Below are positions 1 through 8,018 of a DNA stretch of 64,000 nucleotides, one piece after another. Position 1 is the first letter of the stretch; every line of letters begins with the position of its first letter. Made by a program: the position numbers and the translations under genes. Source of the DNA: Candidatus Alistipes faecavium (lineage in GTDB: Bacteria; Bacteroidota; Bacteroidia; Bacteroidales; Rikenellaceae); contig DWYP01000032.1 of assembly GCA_019118605.1 (NCBI GenBank), forward strand, positions 62,001-126,000, given 5' to 3'. The notes beneath the pieces were generated by a model that was not told the origin of the DNA, ran no database searches, and worked only from the letters and a program-made list of their open reading frames with translations.

Positions 1-58
1 AGTCCCCGGCCGACCGGCCGACGCGACGACATTCCCTCGGGCCGCCCGGCATGCCGGA

Positions 59-832
59 TCATTTGCTGCCGGCAGCCTGCAGCGCCGCTGCAATGGCCCG
101 GGCCCACAGTTTGCCGAGCCTGCGCGCCCCCTTTTCGTTGGGATGCAGGTAGAAAACCCCGGCATTCCCCTCCTCGGGGAAACAGTATTTCCGGTAATGG
201 CTGCGGAAGTAGTCGTATCCCGAGCGGTCTCCCGGATACACATCGTCGTATTTCTCCGCCAGAGAGAGCAGGACATCGGCATATCCCTCCAGGCGCCGCT
301 GCCCCTCGACCAGATACACGGAACCGTTGTAGGTGTTGGGACTGTACCATATCGGGCGCTGCAACACGAAAATCGCCCCGGGGCACAGCTCCCGGATGCG
401 GGAGATGATCGTCTCGAGGTTGTGCGCGTACTCCTCGTCCGATACGGGAGCGCCCGTAGGGCCGCTCGAAGCCGAATCGTTCGTCCCGAGCATGATCGAC
501 ACGACGAAGGGGGCGGAAGCGTCCAAGGCGCGGAGATCGGAAACGGCCTGCTCCACACGGCGGAAATCGGCATTCCGGGCGGGAAGGAAATCGACCGTCG
601 TGGCGCCCGAGCGGCCGCAATTGCGGAAATGGACCTCGCCCGAGGTCATGCGTCCGACGAATTCGGCCGCGGCCACGGGCGGGGCGGTTTTCGCCTTGTC
701 GGCATGCAGGACGCCCTCGGTGATGCTGTTGCCGATAAAAATCAGGTTGCACACGCTCTCCCGGGCAGACCGTGCCCACGCTCCGCACGCCACAAAGGCC
801 AGGAGCAGGGAAAGGATCACTCTCTTCATCAT
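59..832 (-). CDS. SGNH/GDSL-family secreted hydrolase
   Basis: Likely an exported esterase or acylhydrolase; substrate unknown. The 257-residue product starts with a hydrophobic signal peptide, and a possible lipobox (FVAC) makes a lipoprotein possible. SGNH block I is FIGNSITEG with the nucleophile at Ser36, block III is GTND near residue 118, and block V is YLHPNEKG with His230. The Asp usually three residues before that His is Phe227 here, so the enzyme may use a Ser-His dyad or be impaired. It lies 87 bases downstream of asnS on the same strand and may be co-transcribed. The family assignment is firm, the substrate is not. Confidence 0.8.
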   Translation of the reverse strand: MMKRVILSLLLAFVACGAWARSARESVCNLIFIGNSITEGVLHADKAKTAPPVAAAEFVGRMTSGEVHFRNCGRSGATTVDFLPARNADFRRVEQAVSDLRALDASAPFVVSIMLGTNDSASSGPTGAPVSDEEYAHNLETIISRIRELCPGAIFVLQRPIWYSPNTYNGSVYLVEGQRRLEGYADVLLSLAEKYDDVYPGDRSGYDYFRSHYRKYCFPEEGNAGVFYLHPNEKGARRLGKLWARAIAAALQAAGSK

Positions 833-919
833 CTCAAGATCATTCTTTACAAGCCGGCACGCGCCCTTTTCAGAAGCCGGACACGGGTCCTTCCGTCTGC
901 CGGGCGCAACAATGCCGGA

Positions 920-2308
920 TCAGAAGTCGGCGTGCAGCGGCGTACGCGGGAAGGGCTGCACGTCGCGGATGTTTGTCAGGCCCGTCACGAAGAGCAGCAG
1001 GCGGTCGAATCCCAGGCCGAATCCCGAGTGCGGGGCGGATCCCCAGCGGCGCGTGTCAAGGTACCACCACAGTTCGCGTTCGCTCATGCCCAGCTCCTGC
1101 ACGCGGCGGTGGAGCTTTTCATAGTCGGCCTCGCGCTCCGAGCCGCCGATGATCTCGCCGATGCCCGGGAAGAGGACGTCCATCGCGCGCACGGTCTTGC
1201 CGTCATCGTTCTGCTTCATGTAGAAGGCCTTGATGTCCTTCGGGTAGTTGATCAGGATCACCGGGCGCTTGAAGTGCTCCTCCACGAGGTAGCGTTCGTG
1301 CTCCGACTGCAGGTCGCAGCCCCAGTCGCAGGGGAATTCGAACTTCCGGCCCGAAGCCTTGAGGATCTCGATGCCCTCGGTATAGTCGAGACGCTTGAAG
1401 TCGTTGTGAAGGACGAAATCGAGGCGTTCGAGAAGGCCCTTGTCCCACATCTTGTTCATGAACTCCAGATCCTCGCGGCAGTGGTCCAGCGCATACCGGA
1501 TGAGGTACTTCAGGAAATCCTCGGCCAGTTCCATGTTGTCCTCCAGGTCGTAGAACGCCGCTTCGGGCTCGATCATCCAGAACTCCGACGCATGGCGCGG
1601 AGTGTTGGAGTTCTCGGCGCGGAACGTCGGGCCGAAGGTGTAGATGCGCCCCAGCGAGAGGGCCCCGAGTTCACCTTCGAGCTGTCCCGAGACGGTGAGG
1701 TTGCACGACTTGCCGAAGAAGTCCTTCGTATAGTCGACCTTCCCGTCCTCGGTTCTCGGAGGGTTGTTCAGGTCGAGGGTCGTGACCTGGAACATCGCAC
1801 CGGCGCCCTCGCAGTCCGAAGCGGTGATGATCGGCGTATGGAAGTAGTAGAACCCGTTGCGGTTGAAATACTCGTGGATGGCGTAGGCCATGGCGTGGCG
1901 GATGCGCAGCACGGCCCCGAACGTATTGGTTCGCGGGCGCAGGTAGGCGATGTCACGCAGGAACTCCAGCGAATGGCCCTTCTTTTGCAGCGGATAGGTC
2001 TCGGGATCGGCCGTACCGTAGATCTCGATGGCCGAGGCCTGGACCTCGACGCCCTGACCGGCTCCGGGCGAGGCGACGAGCCGCCCGTCGACACGGATGC
2101 AGGCCCCCGTCGTCACGGGCTTGAGACGCTCCTCGGGAATCACCGCAAGGTCGACCACCACCTGGATGTTCGACACGCACGACCCGTCGTTCAGCGCGAT
2201 GAAGGCGACGTTCTTGTTCCCGCGCTTGGTCCTCACCCAGCCCTTGACGACGATATCGGTATCGACGGCCCCCGATTTCAGGATTTCTGCTATTCTCTGC
2301 GTTTTCAT
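920..2308 (-). CDS. asnS: asparaginyl-tRNA synthetase
   Basis: Charges tRNA-Asn with asparagine in the cytoplasm. The 462-residue product matches the usual bacterial length (about 466). An N-terminal OB-fold anticodon-binding domain occupies roughly residues 15-110. The class II core follows, with motif 2 ([16 protein letters not shown]) and motif 3 ([12 protein letters not shown]) near the C-terminus. The frame stays open upstream to 2362, but that codon lies inside the -10-like box at 2360-2367, so the ATG giving [10 protein letters not shown] at 2308 is the start. AsnRS and AspRS share the fold; the overall sequence and the SEFWMIEPE stretch fit AsnRS. Confidence 0.95.
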   Translation of the reverse strand: MKTQRIAEILKSGAVDTDIVVKGWVRTKRGNKNVAFIALNDGSCVSNIQVVVDLAVIPEERLKPVTTGACIRVDGRLVASPGAGQGVEVQASAIEIYGTADPETYPLQKKGHSLEFLRDIAYLRPRTNTFGAVLRIRHAMAYAIHEYFNRNGFYYFHTPIITASDCEGAGAMFQVTTLDLNNPPRTEDGKVDYTKDFFGKSCNLTVSGQLEGELGALSLGRIYTFGPTFRAENSNTPRHASEFWMIEPEAAFYDLEDNMELAEDFLKYLIRYALDHCREDLEFMNKMWDKGLLERLDFVLHNDFKRLDYTEGIEILKASGRKFEFPCDWGCDLQSEHERYLVEEHFKRPVILINYPKDIKAFYMKQNDDGKTVRAMDVLFPGIGEIIGGSEREADYEKLHRRVQELGMSERELWWYLDTRRWGSAPHSGFGLGFDRLLLFVTGLTNIRDVQPFPRTPLHADF

Positions 2309-2359
2309 CTCTGTATATGTACGTGAATGGTTCTGTTTAAAGCTGTTTTTCTGAATTGA

Positions 2360-2390
2360 CAAAGTTAGCTATTATTTGCGATTTGGCAAA
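2360..2390 (-). promoter_or_regulatory. asnS promoter (Bacteroidota type)
   Basis: Read on the minus strand there is TTTG (plus coordinates 2387-2390), a 19-nt spacer and TAACTTTG (2360-2367), matching the Bacteroidota consensus TTTG-N19-TAnnTTTG. Transcription would start near 2353, about 45 nt before the asnS ATG. It overlaps the divergent promoter at 2375-2405. Confidence 0.75.
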
Positions 2391-2405
2391 AAAAAAGTAC
2401 CTTTG
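2375..2405 (+). promoter_or_regulatory. promoter of the 2430-11301 gene run
   Basis: TTTG at 2375-2378, a 19-nt spacer and TACCTTTG at 2398-2405. The start site would be near 2412, about 18 nt upstream of the ATG at 2430, which argues against the TTG at 2421 as start codon. It interleaves with the asnS promoter on the other strand. Confidence 0.75.
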
Positions 2406-2429
2406 TCCGGATCATAGACCTTGTATGCG

Positions 2430-3770
2430 ATGAAACGAACGATATGGACGGCTGCCCTGGCAGTCTGTGTATGTACGGCAGCGGCCCAGGAGGAGCGCAA
2501 CCCCGTGGCGCTGCCCCCGGCCGGAGGGCGCATCTACCGCACCGAAGTCGTGCCCTACGACGCCCGCCACGACGCCGCCGAGCGCAACCGCGAGGCCGGA
2601 GGCTACTGGATGGCGTTCAGCCCCCGGGCGATCGCCGAAGCCGACGGAGAGATCGCGGCCCTGCTGGGATGCAGCGTCGAGATACCCGTGGCATGGACCG
2701 ACGGCGTGGTGCTGCTGCACATTGAGAACCCCGGAGCCCCCTGCACGCTGTGGCTCAACGACCGGGAGATCGCAAAGATCGACGACCCCCTGACGCCTGC
2801 GGAATTCGACATCACGCCCTACGTCCGGCAGGGAGCGAACAATTTCCGTCTGGTCATGCTCGGACGCCGCAGCCCGCTCGACGCCGCGCCGTCGACCTCC
2901 CGCCCGGCCTTCGAGAACAGCTACCTCTACTACCAGAACAAACGCTCGATCCGCGATTTCGAAATCGCCCTCGTGCCCGACTCCACGCACCGCTGCGGCA
3001 TCCTCGAGCTGGCGATCATCGCCCAGAACGCCTTCAACTACGACGAGGAGGTCACCGTAGGCTACGACATCTACTCCCCGCAGGGCAAGCTGCTCGACTT
3101 CAACATGCGGGAGATCACCCTCCCGGGCCGCTCCTGCGACACCGTACGCTTCCGGCCCTACATCTACCACACCTATGAAAACCGCTGGGAGGCCGGGGCC
3201 AAGAACCCGCCGCTCTATCAGGTGATGCTCTTCACGCGCCGCAACGGCGTCTACAAGGAATACATGCCCCTGAAGCTCGGATTCGGGAAAACGGAGCTCT
3301 CGGAAGGGCGCCTGATGCGTCTGGGCCGCGAACTCCGGCTCGAAAAGGCCTCCTACAACGCCGCTGCAGACCGCAAGACGACCCTCGCGGAGCTGAAGGC
3401 GCTCAAAACGAAGGGCGTGAACACCCTCTGCCCGGACTACCCGCAGCCGGCATGGTTCTACGAAGTGTGCGACGAGCTGGGGCTCTATGTCATCGACCGC
3501 GCGAACATCAGCGCCCCGGAGCAGCGCGACAACCGCGCCGTGGGCGGCACGCTGTCGAACAACCCGGAGTATGCCGACGAATACCTCGCACGCGTGAAGG
3601 CGATGTACTACCGCTCGCGGAACTTCACCTGCGTGATCGCCTACGAACTGGGAGGCCCTTCGGGGAACGGATACAACATGTACAAGGCCTACGAATGGCT
3701 CAAATCCGTGGAGCCTTCGCGTCCTGTGATCTATTCGGACGCCGACGGCGAGTGGAACACGGACCTCTGA
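2430..3770 (+). CDS. truncated, probably inactive GH2 (beta-galactosidase-like) protein
   Basis: An exported 446-residue protein with a signal peptide ending near AAAQ. It has a GH2-type jelly-roll sugar-binding domain (roughly residues 60-180), an Ig-like domain, and the first part of a TIM barrel with the family phrases WFYEVCDELGLYVID, RPVIYS and GNGYN. Full-length GH2 enzymes run to 600-1000 residues; this one stops before the region that carries the nucleophile. At the acid/base site the usual LGNESG reads LGGPSG, so Pro410 replaces the catalytic Glu. I infer a sugar-binding or otherwise non-catalytic role, or a decayed gene. It is the first gene of a plus-strand run, 40 bases before rlmH. 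Confidence 0.7.
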   Translation: MKRTIWTAALAVCVCTAAAQEERNPVALPPAGGRIYRTEVVPYDARHDAAERNREAGGYWMAFSPRAIAEADGEIAALLGCSVEIPVAWTDGVVLLHIENPGAPCTLWLNDREIAKIDDPLTPAEFDITPYVRQGANNFRLVMLGRRSPLDAAPSTSRPAFENSYLYYQNKRSIRDFEIALVPDSTHRCGILELAIIAQNAFNYDEEVTVGYDIYSPQGKLLDFNMREITLPGRSCDTVRFRPYIYHTYENRWEAGAKNPPLYQVMLFTRRNGVYKEYMPLKLGFGKTELSEGRLMRLGRELRLEKASYNAAADRKTTLAELKALKTKGVNTLCPDYPQPAWFYEVCDELGLYVIDRANISAPEQRDNRAVGGTLSNNPEYADEYLARVKAMYYRSRNFTCVIAYELGGPSGNGYNMYKAYEWLKSVEPSRPVIYSDADGEWNTDL

Positions 3771-3810
3771 ACCTCTTTCGGGCGCCCGCGCGGACATCAA
3801 ACGGCATAAC

Positions 3811-4284
3811 GTGGTCATCGAGCTGATCGTCATCGGGAAAACCGACTCCAGGGAGGTTGCGGCGCTGGTCGACATGTACGCCCGGCGGGTGAACTTCTAC
3901 TGCCGGTTCGCCGTCACGACCCTCCCCGACGTGCGCAACACGCGCAAACTGAGCCCCGCACAGCAGCGCACGGCCGAGGGCGAAGCGATCCTGCGGCAGC
4001 TCTCCGAGGGGGATTTCGTCGCGCTGCTCGACGAACGCGGCACCGAATACCGCTCCGTGGAGTTCGCCCAATGGCTCCAGAAACGCCTCAACAGCGGAAT
4101 CAAACGGCTCGTGCTCGTCATCGGGGGGCCCTACGGATTCTCCGAAGAGGTCTACGGCAGGGCCGACGCCAGGCTGTCGCTCTCGCGCATGACCTTCTCG
4201 CACCAGATCGTGCGGGCGATCTTCGCCGAACAGATCTACCGCGCCTTCACCATTCTGCACAACGAACCCTACCACCACGAATGA
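3811..4284 (+). CDS. rlmH: 23S rRNA (pseudouridine-1915-N3)-methyltransferase
   Basis: An SPOUT-family methyltransferase that modifies pseudouridine 1915 in helix 69 of 23S rRNA, using SAM. At 157 residues it is the usual family size. Diagnostic stretches are IGKTDS at the N-terminus, LLDERGTEYRS, VIGGPYGF (the SAM-binding knot) and the C-terminal LSRMTFSHQIVRAIFAEQIY and YHHE. The start is a GTG; no better start lies upstream, and the family begins just before the IGKT motif. Its stop overlaps the ATG of the next gene (ATGA), suggesting translational coupling. Confidence 0.93.
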   Translation: MVIELIVIGKTDSREVAALVDMYARRVNFYCRFAVTTLPDVRNTRKLSPAQQRTAEGEAILRQLSEGDFVALLDERGTEYRSVEFAQWLQKRLNSGIKRLVLVIGGPYGFSEEVYGRADARLSLSRMTFSHQIVRAIFAEQIYRAFTILHNEPYHHE

Positions 4285-6566
4285 CGAAACGACGCCTCAC
4301 GATACTTCTTGCGACGATGCTCCTGCCATTCGCCCCGGCTGCGGCCCGCGCCTCCGCCGGGATCGTGCCGCTCGGCGGCCCCGAGGCCGCCGACACGACG
4401 ATCGTGGTCGACAAGGTGCAGGTCACGGCCATCAAGCAGGGGCTCGTGCTGCGCTCGCAGCCCGTGGCGGCGGCGACCCTCGGCATCCGCGCGATCGAAC
4501 GCGGACGCCTCGCCTCGCTGAAGAGCCTCTCGCAGCGCATACCCAACTTCCACGCCCCGGACTACGGCTCGCGCATGACCTCGTCGATCTACGTCCGCGG
4601 ACTCGGGGCACGCATCGACCAGGCCGTCGTGGGGTTCAACGTCGACAACATCCCGCTGCTGAACAAGAACAACTTCGACACCGAGCTGGCCGACGTCGAG
4701 CGCATCGAGGTGCTGCGGGGCCCGCAGTCGACCCTCTACGGGCGCAACACGATGGGAGGCGTGGTGAACGTCTATACCCTCTCGCCGCTCGCATGGCAGG
4801 GCGTGCGCCTCACGGCCGAATACGGCAGCGGCGATTCGTACCGCCTGCGCGCCTCGTTCTACGACCGCCCCGCCGACGGGTTCGGAATCGCCGTCTCGGG
4901 ATACTACACCCGCACGGGCGGCTTCTTCGAAAACTCCTTCACGGGCAGACGCTGCGACTGGGAGCGCCTCGGAGGCGGACGCCTGAAGCTGCAGTGGCAG
5001 CCCGGCAGCCGCCTGCGCATCGACGAGACCTTCTCCATCTCGACGCTCCGGCAGGGCGGGTACCCCTACGCCTACCTCGGCGAGGCGATCCGCGACGGGG
5101 AACGGACGCTCCTCGAGAGCGGGGCGATCGGCTGCAACGACCCCTGCTCCTACGAGCGTACAACCCTGACGAACGGACTGACCGTGCGCTACGACGCCGG
5201 GCGGTATTCGATCTCGTCGATCACCAGCTACCAGTACTCCGACGACGAGATGACCCTCGACCAGGACTTCACGCCCCGGGATTATTTCACCCTGAAGCAG
5301 GCGCTGCGCGAACACGCCCTGACCGAAGACCTTGTCATCCGCTCCGACGAGGAGCGCGCCTACCGCTGGCTCGCAGGGGCGTTCGGATTCTACCGCCACG
5401 GGACGATGGATGCCCCAGTGCGGTTCAAGCGCACGGGCATCGAGGAGCTGATCCTGAAGAACGCCAACGGGAATCCCGACCTGGTCTACACGATGGATGC
5501 CGACGAGCTGCTGCTGTCGTCGGACTTCCGCATGCCCAATTACGGAGGGGCTCTCTACCACGAATCGCGCTACGTCACGGGCCGGTGGCAGCTGACGGCA
5601 GGGATCCGCGCCGACATCGAGCGCACGGAGCTCCGTTACCACAGCCTCGCCGACATGGACTACGCCCTGAGCATCAACGGCGGCAGCGCGATCCCGATGC
5701 GCGCGTCGATCGACGAGACCAACCGCATCGGGCACACCTATGTCGAGGTGCTCCCGAAGGTCGCGGCGATGTACAGCTTCGACGAGGTGCGCAACCTCTA
5801 CCTTTCGGTGGCCCGCGGATACAAGGCCGGAGGATTCAACACGCAGATGTTCTCGGACATCCTGCAGGAGAAGCTCAAGTGGAAGATGGTCTCCGGACTC
5901 GACTACGACGAACCCGACATCATGTCCTACAAGCCCGAATATAGCTGGAACTTCGAATTCGGAGGGCACTTTTCCTGTATGGACGGCGTCGTGCGGGGCG
6001 ACTTCGCGCTCTTCTGGATCGACTGCCGCAACCAGCAGCTCACGGTCTTTCCCGAGGGGCAGGGCACCGGGCGCATGATGACCAACGCCGGGCAGACGCG
6101 CAGCCTCGGGGCCGAGCTGGCGGTACAGTATTCGCCGTGGCGGCAGGTCGACATCAACGCCGCCTACGGATACACCGACGCGCGCTTCGTGCGCTACGAC
6201 AACGGCCGGGAGGATTTCGCCGGCAGGCATATCCCCTACGCCCCGCAGCACACCCTTTCGGCCGATGCCGTGTGGACGATTCCGACGGACGTTGCGTGGC
6301 TCGGCGACGTGGTCGTGCAGGCCGGCACGCGGTGTGCCGGGCGCATCTGGTGGAACGAGCAGAACTCCCGCTCGCAACCCTTCTACGCCCTGCTGGACGC
6401 CTCGCTGAGGATCGAACACCCGCGTTATTCGGTAGACCTCTGGGGCCGCAACCTCGCAGACGGCCGTTACGATGTCTTCTATTTCAAGTCGATGGGCAAC
6501 GAGTTCGTCCAGCGCGGGCGTCCCCGAACCTTCGGCGTCACCCTGAACATTCATATTCAAAAATAA
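4281..6566 (+). CDS. TonB-dependent outer-membrane receptor
   Basis: A 761-residue outer-membrane receptor. A signal peptide covers about residues 1-25. A TonB-box-like segment (TTIVVDKVQVTA) is followed by a plug domain with VERIEVLRGPQSTLYGRN and GGVVNV, then a 22-strand-type barrel ending in a typical aromatic terminus (RPRTFGVTLNIHIQK). It lacks the N-terminal carboxypeptidase-like domain of SusC proteins, so it resembles siderophore, metal or cofactor receptors more than glycan porins. The substrate cannot be read from sequence. The start is the ATG overlapping the rlmH stop. A small lipoprotein follows after 5 bases and is probably its partner. Confidence 0.88.
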   Translation: MTKRRLTILLATMLLPFAPAAARASAGIVPLGGPEAADTTIVVDKVQVTAIKQGLVLRSQPVAAATLGIRAIERGRLASLKSLSQRIPNFHAPDYGSRMTSSIYVRGLGARIDQAVVGFNVDNIPLLNKNNFDTELADVERIEVLRGPQSTLYGRNTMGGVVNVYTLSPLAWQGVRLTAEYGSGDSYRLRASFYDRPADGFGIAVSGYYTRTGGFFENSFTGRRCDWERLGGGRLKLQWQPGSRLRIDETFSISTLRQGGYPYAYLGEAIRDGERTLLESGAIGCNDPCSYERTTLTNGLTVRYDAGRYSISSITSYQYSDDEMTLDQDFTPRDYFTLKQALREHALTEDLVIRSDEERAYRWLAGAFGFYRHGTMDAPVRFKRTGIEELILKNANGNPDLVYTMDADELLLSSDFRMPNYGGALYHESRYVTGRWQLTAGIRADIERTELRYHSLADMDYALSINGGSAIPMRASIDETNRIGHTYVEVLPKVAAMYSFDEVRNLYLSVARGYKAGGFNTQMFSDILQEKLKWKMVSGLDYDEPDIMSYKPEYSWNFEFGGHFSCMDGVVRGDFALFWIDCRNQQLTVFPEGQGTGRMMTNAGQTRSLGAELAVQYSPWRQVDINAAYGYTDARFVRYDNGREDFAGRHIPYAPQHTLSADAVWTIPTDVAWLGDVVVQAGTRCAGRIWWNEQNSRSQPFYALLDASLRIEHPRYSVDLWGRNLADGRYDVFYFKSMGNEFVQRGRPRTFGVTLNIHIQK

Positions 6567-6571
6567 CCGAC

Positions 6572-7117
6572 ATGAAAAAAATCATTCTCCTGCTGCTGAC
6601 GGTCGCCGCTTTCGCGGCCTGCGACAAAGAGGACGGAACCTCCAAAATCCGATATGCCTCGGAGAACACCTCGATCTCCGACGGATTCTTCACCAGCGAC
6701 AACATGCACTTCTACGGAACGGCGACGGTCACCGACAGCGAAGGCGGCAGCTATTCCGATCCGGAGGCATGGTTCGAATTCGCCGGAGACCGCGAAACGC
6801 TGGTCCTTTACATGCACCAGACGCGCTTCGCCGCCGCCATGCCGGCCCTCGACATGCGCATCTACCAGTTCGCATACACCCCCGGCGAAGGGGCTTCGCT
6901 CACCTTCGAAATAGAGAGCAGCATCCCGCAGGTCCGGCTTCCGAACGAGGTGGGCGGAGGCTACAGCTACCAGCCGATGCCTTCGTACACCCTCACCGAT
7001 GTCGAGGGATCGATCGAGAACACCCTCTGCCGCGTAGCCTTCACCTGCACGGTGCCCCGTCTGGGAACCTACCGCATGGAGTATGAAGGGCGGCTGCTCG
7101 AAAAGGGAAGCATCTGA
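6572..7117 (+). CDS. small lipoprotein linked to the TonB receptor
   Basis: A 181-residue predicted lipoprotein: hydrophobic n/h region, then FAAC with the lipidated Cys at position 17, followed by DKEDG, which suggests surface or outer-membrane sorting. The mature part looks like a beta-sandwich (alternating short hydrophobic and aromatic strands) and I recognise no domain. It starts 5 bases after the TonB receptor stop, so a role as accessory or calycin-like binding protein for that receptor is inferred from position only. The start is the ATG with a classic MKKII signal. Confidence 0.7.
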   Translation: MKKIILLLLTVAAFAACDKEDGTSKIRYASENTSISDGFFTSDNMHFYGTATVTDSEGGSYSDPEAWFEFAGDRETLVLYMHQTRFAAAMPALDMRIYQFAYTPGEGASLTFEIESSIPQVRLPNEVGGGYSYQPMPSYTLTDVEGSIENTLCRVAFTCTVPRLGTYRMEYEGRLLEKGSI

Positions 7118-7151
7118 CACGACACAACGACAATCTCAAAATCAAAATACC

Positions 7152-8006
7152 ATGAAACCCGAATACAAACCTTTCGTAGACGAACTGATCGAACTCTGCA
7201 TCAAGGAAGATATCGGCGACGGAGACCACACGTCGCTCTGCTGCATCCCGGCCGACGAACACGGACGCATGCGCCTGCTGTGCAAGCAGGAGGGCATCAT
7301 TGCCGGCATTGAAATTGCACGGATCGTCCTGCACCGCCTCGACCCGGAGATGCGCTTCGAGCAGGTGCTCGAGGACGGCACACGCGTGAAACCCGGCGAC
7401 GTGGCCTTCTACGTCTCGGGACGCCTGCGCTCGCTGCTGCAGGCCGAACGCATCCTGTTGAACATCATGCAGCGCATGAGCGGCGTGGCCACGCAGACGG
7501 CCGTCTACGTCAAACAGCTCGAGGGGCTCCACACCAAGGTCCTCGACACGCGGAAGACCACCCCGGGCATGCGCGTGCTCGACAAGATGGCCGTGAAGCT
7601 GGGCGGCGGCGAGAACCACCGCATGGGACTTTTCGACATGATCCTGCTGAAGGACAACCATATAGACTTTGCCGGAGGCATCCGCCAGGCGATTACCGGA
7701 GCGCGCGAATACCTCGCGGCCAAGGGGAAGGACATTCCCATCGAATGCGAAGTCCGCACGCTGGAGGATATCGACGAGGTGTTCGCCGCGGGAGGTGTCG
7801 ACCGCATCATGTTCGACAACTTCTCGCCCGAGATGACACGCCGGGCGGTGGAGAAGGTCGCCGGACGCTGCGAAACCGAGTCGAGCGGCGGCATCACGCT
7901 CGAAAACCTCCGCGAATACGCCGCCTGCGGCGTCGACTTCATCTCCGTGGGGGCGCTGACGCACCAGATCCGCTCGCTCGACATGTCGCTCAAGGCCTGC
8001 GAATAA
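7152..8006 (+). CDS. nadC: nicotinate-nucleotide pyrophosphorylase (quinolinate phosphoribosyltransferase)
   Basis: Converts quinolinate and PRPP to nicotinate mononucleotide in NAD synthesis. The 284 residues match the family. Key motifs are KEDIGDGDHTS at the N-terminus, ERILLNIMQRMSGVAT, the substrate-binding LDTRKTTPGMR, KLGGGENHRMGLFD and LLKDNHI, then DRIMFDNFSPE and the C-terminal GGI/VDFISVGALTH. nadA and nadB are not in this window. The start is the ATG giving MKPEYKPFVDEL; a longer reading would run back into the preceding lipoprotein gene. The gene lies 34 bases after that gene and 12 before the next. Confidence 0.95.
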   Translation: MKPEYKPFVDELIELCIKEDIGDGDHTSLCCIPADEHGRMRLLCKQEGIIAGIEIARIVLHRLDPEMRFEQVLEDGTRVKPGDVAFYVSGRLRSLLQAERILLNIMQRMSGVATQTAVYVKQLEGLHTKVLDTRKTTPGMRVLDKMAVKLGGGENHRMGLFDMILLKDNHIDFAGGIRQAITGAREYLAAKGKDIPIECEVRTLEDIDEVFAAGGVDRIMFDNFSPEMTRRAVEKVAGRCETESSGGITLENLREYAACGVDFISVGALTHQIRSLDMSLKACE

Positions 8007-8018
8007 CCCCCGGAAGCG

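Noticed and set aside
1..58. A GC-rich palindrome (CCGGCCGACCGGCCG) at the window edge
   Set aside because: It could be part of a terminator for the SGNH gene, but there is no T-run and too little flanking sequence to judge.
2309..2362. An 18-codon N-terminal extension of AsnRS
   Set aside because: Its start codon lies inside the -7 promoter box, and the extension resembles nothing in the family.
4269..6560. A long minus-strand frame opposite the TonB receptor
   Set aside because: The plus-strand receptor has signal peptide, plug and barrel motifs; the opposite frame has none.
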